From: JANRKG01 sp033763635
GTDB lineage: Bacteria > Cyanobacteriota > Cyanobacteriia > GCF-001939115
Assembly (NCBI GenBank): GCA_033763635.1
Contig: JANRKG010000189.1
Span: 1 to 11,655 of the forward strand
DNA: 11,655 nt
Direction of reading: 5' to 3'
Positions 7,631 to 11,655 of this stretch are shown here, one piece after another. The notes under the pieces were generated by a model that made no database searches, was not told the origin of the DNA, and was given only the letters and a program-made list of their open reading frames with translations. Position numbers and translations under genes: made by a program. Numbering within the stretch: position 1 is the first letter of the stretch; every line of letters begins with the position of its first letter.

Positions 7631-7634
7631 ATGA
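7452..7634 (+). CDS. doubtful 60-codon leader reading frame
   Basis: An ATG at 7452, placed close behind a GGGTGGTGG purine stretch, opens 60 codons that stop with TGA at 7632-7634. This overlaps the ATG of the next gene (7631) in an ATGA arrangement typical of translational coupling. The product would be hydrophobic and acidic (starting MDDDRFAFL), with no motif I recognise. The overlap is suggestive, but a frame this short can arise by chance. Treat it as a hypothesis. Confidence 0.15.
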   Translation: MDDDRFAFLSIPDLLIDFYHGALALDVLMVMGRLSQDVIRLNPVELAFPCVLPFLTHYWL

Positions 7635-7861
7635 ACGAGCATGTTGTCCACCCTCGCCCATCTTCGGATAAGGTTGAAATCTCCATTCACCTCGATTCTG
7701 AACTGCTTGACCAATTGCAGCATCTGACCAATGACCCCAGCAAAGTCATTGAGGTTGCCATTCGTCAATGGTTGAAGGGGGAATCCTATCGCGACGATGA
7801 TCTAACCCGAACCTTGCAGCGGAATCCTCCCGTTCCCCCTCGCGGAGAATGGAATGACTAA
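7631..7861 (+). CDS. small ribbon-helix-helix protein, orphan antitoxin-like
   Basis: This 76-residue protein has the pattern of a MetJ/Arc/CopG-type ribbon-helix-helix DNA-binding domain: strand VEISIHL (15-21), helix ELLDQLQHLT (24-33), turn NDPS, helix KVIEVAIRQWL (38-48). Such proteins bind operator DNA as dimers through the paired strand. A charged tail follows, ending PPVPPRGEWND, which I recall as a conserved ending in small cyanobacterial proteins of this type. ATG 7631 is preferred over the upstream TTG 7598 because the added residues look non-coding. No strong ribosome-binding site precedes it. No toxin gene lies beside it: upstream is the structured intergenic region, and downstream, 79 bases away on the same strand, is a sensor kinase. 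It may be an autoregulatory repressor or an orphan antitoxin. Confidence 0.85.
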   Translation: MNEHVVHPRPSSDKVEISIHLDSELLDQLQHLTNDPSKVIEVAIRQWLKGESYRDDDLTRTLQRNPPVPPRGEWND

Positions 7862-7940
7862 TCATGATTTTGTTTAGTCTTTACCTTGTGTTGCCTGTGA
7901 TTGGTTGATTGGTAGTTCCTCAATTCAACACGTCAAGACC

Positions 7941-9851
7941 ATGACCACCCCCGTAAATTCCCAACTGGCCGACTCCCAGCAAGATTCTCAGTATTCTGAA
8001 GCGCTGCCGCTCATTTCAGAGCATTGCCCTTCCCCGATGCCGCGCCAGACTTTGGAACCGGGGAATGAACTGGTTTTTACCCAGGATCGAACGGGGCGAT
8101 ATCTGTCTTTCTACTGGCAGGAGGCAACACAGTACGAGATCCAATCCGAAAAAATTGTGGGCAGTTGGCTCAGTGATACATTTGGGCCGATCGCTGTGAC
8201 TCCTTTTCTGGAGCGTATTCGGCAGGTGTTAGATTGCGGTTCTCCAGAGCAATTCAGCTATCCGTTTCGCTGCGGGGAACACTATCTGGTTTTTGAACTC
8301 ACAGTCAGTCCCATTGCCATGCCCGGAGTAATTCCCGACCTGGCCCTGGTAATGGGAAAACGGGTTGCGACCAATCGGGGTGCGACAGAGCCAACCTTGA
8401 CCCCCCTTGCCCTGCCTAGTGTGCCCACCGATCCCGATCGCTATCAGCGGCTATTGGCTTTGATTGCCTGGAATATTCGCCGTACCCTCGACCTGAGTAC
8501 CATCTGGCAGCAGACGGTGATTGGCTTGGGGAAAGCTTTAAATCTTCATCGTTGTACTGTTTTGTCCTGCGTGGAAGGTACGAAGCGAGTCAGGGTAGTA
8601 GCGGAATATTGCGAAGAAGGGATTGAGCAGTCTGCTTTAGGTTTAGATCTGGATGTTCATGCCCATCCTCCCTTTTACCAGGCTTTCTCGCTGCTCCGGC
8701 CTGTTCTTCTCAGCCTGAATGATACTCAACCGATCGGTCAGTTGCTCTCAGCCCTCTCCGATCCTGCCACCTGTAATATCTGTAATACGGCCCAGGTGGT
8801 TGAGATGGGTCGTCAATCGGTGTTGGTGGTAGCCACCTGTTACCAGGAGCAGCCCAATGGGTTGATTTGCCTCTATCAGAAAAACCAGACTTCCCATCTT
8901 TGGAGCGACACAGAAATTGAGTTGGTGCGAGAACTGGCGGATCAGGTGGGAACGGCGATCGCCCACGCGAGCCTGTTTGCTGAGAGTCAATCCCTGGCAG
9001 CGGAATTGCAGCGGGTGAATGACAGTTTGGTGATTAAACACCGGGAGTTGGAAGAGGCCCATCAGCAAGCGGAGGAAGCTTCACGCTTAAAGAGCGAATT
9101 CCTGGCAAATACCTCCCACGAGTTACGCACCCCCCTGAACGGGATGCTCGGCTTTTTGAAGCTGATTATGGATGGGATGGCAGATGATCCGGAGGAACAG
9201 GGTGAATTTATTCAAGAAGCCTATCGATCGGCTTTGCACCTGTTGAATCTCATCAATGACATTCTGGATATTGCCAAGATCGAAGCGGGTAAGATGCAAC
9301 TGGACCTCAATCCAGTGCGGTTGGAAGAACTGTTGAGTGATGTTGAAGATTTCACGGCAACCCAGGCGGCCCAAAAGAGCCTTTCATTTGAAATTTCGAT
9401 GCCTCCAACCCGGGATGATGTGATTCTCTTAGGGAACTACCAGCGCTTGCTTCAGGTGATGTTGAATCTGGTAGGTAATGCGATTAAGTTCACCCACGAA
9501 GGGGGCATTACCATCAGTGCAGAAATTATCAAGAAAAAGGTGATGGCCCATAACAAAGAGTTTCCGGGACTGGTGGAAATTCGGGTCATCGATACAGGGA
9601 TCGGTGTGTCCCTCGACAAACAGGATAAGCTCTTCCAGTCCTTCAGCCAGATTGACGGATCTCGAACGCGCCAGTACGGGGGCACTGGGTTGGGGTTGGC
9701 GATTTCTCAAAAACTGGTAGAAGCGATGGGGGGTGAGGTGAATTTTTTCAGCATGGGAGAAGGGCTGGGATCAACCGTCACCTTTACCATTCCCCTCTAC
9801 CAGGAACCGCTGATGATTTCAACCCAATCTTCTGACTCAATCGTGTGTTGA
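7941..9851 (+). CDS. sensor histidine kinase, PAS-like and GAF domains
   Basis: This 636-residue protein is a soluble, probably cytoplasmic sensor kinase; no membrane helix is visible. Residues about 40-145 look like a PAS-type domain (ELVFTQDRTGRYLSF opening, VFELTVSPI closing). About 165-350 form a GAF domain, ending in the typical WSDTEIELVRELADQVGTAI helix. A coiled-coil linker runs from about 350 to 385. The HisKA H-box has phosphoacceptor His393 in NTSHELRTPLNG. The ATPase domain has the N-box with NLVGNAIKF (509-517), G1 DTGIG (551-555), an F-box near FQSFSQ, and G2 GTGLGLA (581-587). All catalytic motifs are intact. There is no receiver domain or neighbouring response regulator, so the partner is elsewhere. 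The GAF lacks the usual cyanobacteriochrome signature but has a CNIC pair (278-281). ATG 7941 is chosen over TTG 7905 because the extra residues look non-coding; the ribosome-binding site is weak. Confidence 0.93.
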   Translation: MTTPVNSQLADSQQDSQYSEALPLISEHCPSPMPRQTLEPGNELVFTQDRTGRYLSFYWQEATQYEIQSEKIVGSWLSDTFGPIAVTPFLERIRQVLDCGSPEQFSYPFRCGEHYLVFELTVSPIAMPGVIPDLALVMGKRVATNRGATEPTLTPLALPSVPTDPDRYQRLLALIAWNIRRTLDLSTIWQQTVIGLGKALNLHRCTVLSCVEGTKRVRVVAEYCEEGIEQSALGLDLDVHAHPPFYQAFSLLRPVLLSLNDTQPIGQLLSALSDPATCNICNTAQVVEMGRQSVLVVATCYQEQPNGLICLYQKNQTSHLWSDTEIELVRELADQVGTAIAHASLFAESQSLAAELQRVNDSLVIKHRELEEAHQQAEEASRLKSEFLANTSHELRTPLNGMLGFLKLIMDGMADDPEEQGEFIQEAYRSALHLLNLINDILDIAKIEAGKMQLDLNPVRLEELLSDVEDFTATQAAQKSLSFEISMPPTRDDVILLGNYQRLLQVMLNLVGNAIKFTHEGGITISAEIIKKKVMAHNKEFPGLVEIRVIDTGIGVSLDKQDKLFQSFSQIDGSRTRQYGGTGLGLAISQKLVEAMGGEVNFFSMGEGLGSTVTFTIPLYQEPLMISTQSSDSIVC

Positions 9852-9925
9852 GAAGTGGGCTGTCATGCCCCTGCGAACGTGTCACACTAGGAAAGGACAT
9901 GAAGCAGATGGGAGATGATGAAACC

Positions 9926-10579
9926 ATGACTCAGCTAACGGATGCCCGCGAAATTTTTAAGGCGGCTTACGAAAACCGTTATACCTGGGATGACCAGTTT
10001 CCTGGCTATGCTGCCACTGTAGAATTCCGCCAGGGGGATCAAGCCTATACCGGGAAGATCAAAGTCTCTCCTGACTTTCAGATTGAAGTTACGGATGTTG
10101 AGGGTGAGGAGGTTCGGACGATTCTGCAACGGCAGACGCAGGAAGTGATCACCCACCGGAGGCGCACTGCTTTTGAAAAAGCTCACGGCAAAAACAGCTT
10201 TAGTCTGGGTAAAACCGATGCTACAGGCGCGGTAGAAATTCTGGTGCAGGGGGACGCGATGGGATCGAACTATCAGGTCCGCGATCGGGAGATCTCCCAG
10301 GTCAGCCGGGTGATGAACAAGATGGCCTTTACGATCGATCATAAAGGGAGCTTAAAAACCGAGCAGGGTTACATTTCCACCCATTACGATGTCGTCTTTC
10401 GCAATGCAGAAACCCAGGGCTTGATGTCCGAAATGTCGGTTGAGAACACCTATGAGAAGGTCGGGGCCTATTACCTGCTGACCCATCAGGTCGTTCGCCA
10501 TCAAGAACCGGAAACTCCCCCCGTGACCGATGAGTTCAAGTTTTCCCAGGTTCGCCTGTTAGAACCAGCCCTTGCCTGA
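9926..10579 (+). CDS. DUF3386 family protein
   Basis: The 217-residue product resembles the DUF3386 family of cyanobacteria, whose function is unknown to me. The recognisable opening is DAREIFKAAYENRYTWDDQFPGY, split over residues 6-28. The body has alternating beta-strand segments with a lipocalin- or LolA-like feel (residues 30-60 and 165-215). That fold comment is only an impression. No signal peptide, membrane helix or cysteine motif is present, so it is probably cytoplasmic. ATG 9926 fits the family's usual start close to this opening. ATG 9899, in the same frame, has a better ribosome-binding site (AGGAAAGG, 9889-9896) and would add nine residues. The gene begins 74 bases after the kinase on the same strand and could be co-transcribed with it. 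Confidence 0.85.
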   Translation: MTQLTDAREIFKAAYENRYTWDDQFPGYAATVEFRQGDQAYTGKIKVSPDFQIEVTDVEGEEVRTILQRQTQEVITHRRRTAFEKAHGKNSFSLGKTDATGAVEILVQGDAMGSNYQVRDREISQVSRVMNKMAFTIDHKGSLKTEQGYISTHYDVVFRNAETQGLMSEMSVENTYEKVGAYYLLTHQVVRHQEPETPPVTDEFKFSQVRLLEPALA

Positions 10580-10691
10580 CCCTATCTATCGAAAACTCTG
10601 ACAGATCAGGAAGCGATCGGGCCACTCTGGAGCGGTTCGGGAAGCGATAGGATAAACAAAACCCCACTTGTAAAAATTAGGTAAAGAAGCA

Positions 10692-10940
10692 ATGTCTCAA
10701 ACCCAAACGATGGAATTGACTTCTGACAACGTTGAGAAAGTTCTCGATGAACTGCGCCCTTACCTCATGTCCGACGGCGGAAATGTGGAACTCGTTGAGA
10801 TTGAAGGGCCGATCGTCAAACTGCGGTTACAGGGTGCTTGCGGTTCCTGCCCTAGCTCCACCATGACCCTGAGAATGGGGATTGAGCGCCGTTTGCGTGA
10901 GATGATTCCAGAAATTGCTGAAGTTGAGCAAATCATCTAA
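10692..10940 (+). CDS. nfuA: NifU-type iron-sulfur cluster scaffold (NfuA/CnfU)
   Basis: The 82-residue protein is a stand-alone NifU C-terminal domain. In cyanobacteria and plastids these small scaffolds assemble a [4Fe-4S] or [2Fe-2S] cluster between two subunits and pass it to targets, photosystem I among them. The signature is intact: LMSDGGNVEL (25-34), then the cluster-binding CGSCPSS with Cys50 and Cys53. The length is that of the cyanobacterial form and there is no N-terminal degenerate A-type domain. The start at ATG 10692 puts the family's opening helix in place. AGG (10679-10681) and AAAGAAG (10683-10689) precede it as a weak ribosome-binding region. The 112-base gap upstream holds a repeated GGAAGCGAT (10609 and 10640) of unknown meaning. 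A strong terminator follows, so the transcript ends here. Confidence 0.96.
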   Translation: MSQTQTMELTSDNVEKVLDELRPYLMSDGGNVELVEIEGPIVKLRLQGACGSCPSSTMTLRMGIERRLREMIPEIAEVEQII

Positions 10941-10952
10941 CCGAGTCATGGG

Positions 10953-11019
10953 CGAGGAGTTGGTGAGAGACTGTTCAAATCCCACGCTTCTCTCCCATCC
11001 TCGTTATTTATCTTTTTTT
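10953..11019 (+). terminator. strong intrinsic terminator after nfuA
   Basis: Fifteen base pairs form between 10953-10970 and 10989-11003: CGAGGA/TCCTCG, TGG/CCA and GAGAGA/TCTCTC, interrupted only by a bulged GT and a bulged T. A T-rich tail (11004-11019, ending in seven T) follows directly. It begins 12 bases after the nfuA stop and separates nfuA from the glycoside hydrolase, whose ATG is 5 bases past the tail. Confidence 0.85.
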
Positions 11020-11023
11020 AAGC

Positions 11024-11655
11024 ATGAGCCATCCCCTTTACGTTGCCTTTGTCTGGCATCAGCACCAGCCGCTATATCGCTCCAGAGTGGCGGGTAGTTA
11101 TCGATTGCCCTGGGTCCGGTTGCACGGGATCAAGGATTATCTGGATTTGGTGCTGCTGTTGGAACGCTATCCCCGCCTCCATCAGACCGTCAATCTGGTT
11201 CCTTCCCTAATTCTGCAACTGGAGGATTATGGAGCGGGAACGGCTCTAGACCCCTACCTGGCCCTCACCCTGTCCCCGGTTGCCCAGTTAGAGGAAGATC
11301 AGAAACGCTTTATTGTTCAGCATTTTTTTGATGCCCATTACCAGCATCTGGTCGCACCCCATCCCCGATATGCGGAACTCTATCATCAGGTGCAGGATCG
11401 GGGGGAAGCCTGGTGTCGGGCAAACTGGAGCGCTCAGGAATTTGATGACCTCCTGGCATGGCACAACCTGGCCTGGATTGATCCCCTCTTCTGGGACGAC
11501 CCGCAGATCGAGCAGTGGCTGAAGCGGGGCAAGGGCTTTACACTGGACGATCGCCAACAGATTTACGCGAAACAACAGGAAATTCTCCGCCGTATCATTC
11601 CCCAGCACCGTAAGATGCAGGAGTCGGGGCAACTGGAAATCACTACTTCTCCCTA
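11024..11655 (+). CDS. glycoside hydrolase family 57 protein, 5' part only
   Basis: The frame is open from ATG 11024 to the window edge, giving 210 complete codons without a stop. The N-terminus PLYVAFVWHQHQPLY has the GH57 opening motif with HQP (14-16). Further family hallmarks are LHGIKDYLD, the NLVPSLILQLEDY segment, and EITTSPY right at the cut, which in the family continues into a Tyr-His-Pro stretch. GH57 enzymes cleave or branch alpha-glucans, so a role in glycogen metabolism is likely, but the specificity motifs and catalytic residues lie beyond the window. No ribosome-binding site is evident, and the ATG is 5 bases after the T-rich tail of the preceding terminator, so its transcript must start inside or before that hairpin unless the true start is later. 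Confidence 0.92.
   Translation, partial: MSHPLYVAFVWHQHQPLYRSRVAGSYRLPWVRLHGIKDYLDLVLLLERYPRLHQTVNLVPSLILQLEDYGAGTALDPYLALTLSPVAQLEEDQKRFIVQHFFDAHYQHLVAPHPRYAELYHQVQDRGEAWCRANWSAQEFDDLLAWHNLAWIDPLFWDDPQIEQWLKRGKGFTLDDRQQIYAKQQEILRRIIPQHRKMQESGQLEITTSP

Noticed and set aside
8433..8999. GAF domain of the kinase considered as a cyanobacteriochrome
   Set aside because: The usual chromophore-binding Cys-His and associated aromatic motif are not seen at the expected place.
10973..10985. GTTCAAATCCCAC resembling a tRNA T-loop
   Set aside because: The flanking bases do not form a T-stem, there is no acceptor or anticodon arm, and the stretch is the loop of the nfuA terminator.

Overview
The window reads as ordinary cyanobacterial chromosome. 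The evidence is a complete psbI gene for a photosystem II subunit, several families known almost only from cyanobacteria (DUF3769, DUF3386, a small NifU-type scaffold, a ribbon-helix-helix protein), and strong enrichment of the palindrome CGATCG. I counted about 33 copies by eye, against about three expected at random. This is the core of the cyanobacterial HIP1 repeat. I cannot name a genus.

Left half (122-6952), all on the minus strand, read from right to left: lepA (translation factor EF4), an unrecognised 448-residue protein, psbI followed by a clear intrinsic terminator, a DUF3769/LptD-like outer-membrane protein, and a proline-rich hypothetical protein. The hypothetical protein's conserved-looking N-terminus is separated from its nearest ATG by what looks like a one-base frameshift.

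Middle (6953-7630): about 680 bases with no convincing gene, at the divergence point between the two strands. It holds a compact element (7306-7422) of several inverted repeats, some mutually exclusive. This is the most unusual non-coding signal in the window.

Right half (7631-11655), all on the plus strand: a ribbon-helix-helix protein, a PAS-like/GAF histidine kinase, a DUF3386 protein, an NfuA/CnfU iron-sulfur scaffold with a strong terminator behind it, and the first 210 codons of a family 57 glycoside hydrolase that runs off the end.

Most genes are housekeeping or photosynthesis related, and I see no defence island, prophage, transposase or CRISPR array. The points most worth following are the structured intergenic element, the apparent frameshift at the start of the leftmost gene, and the ribbon-helix-helix gene next to a sensor kinase.
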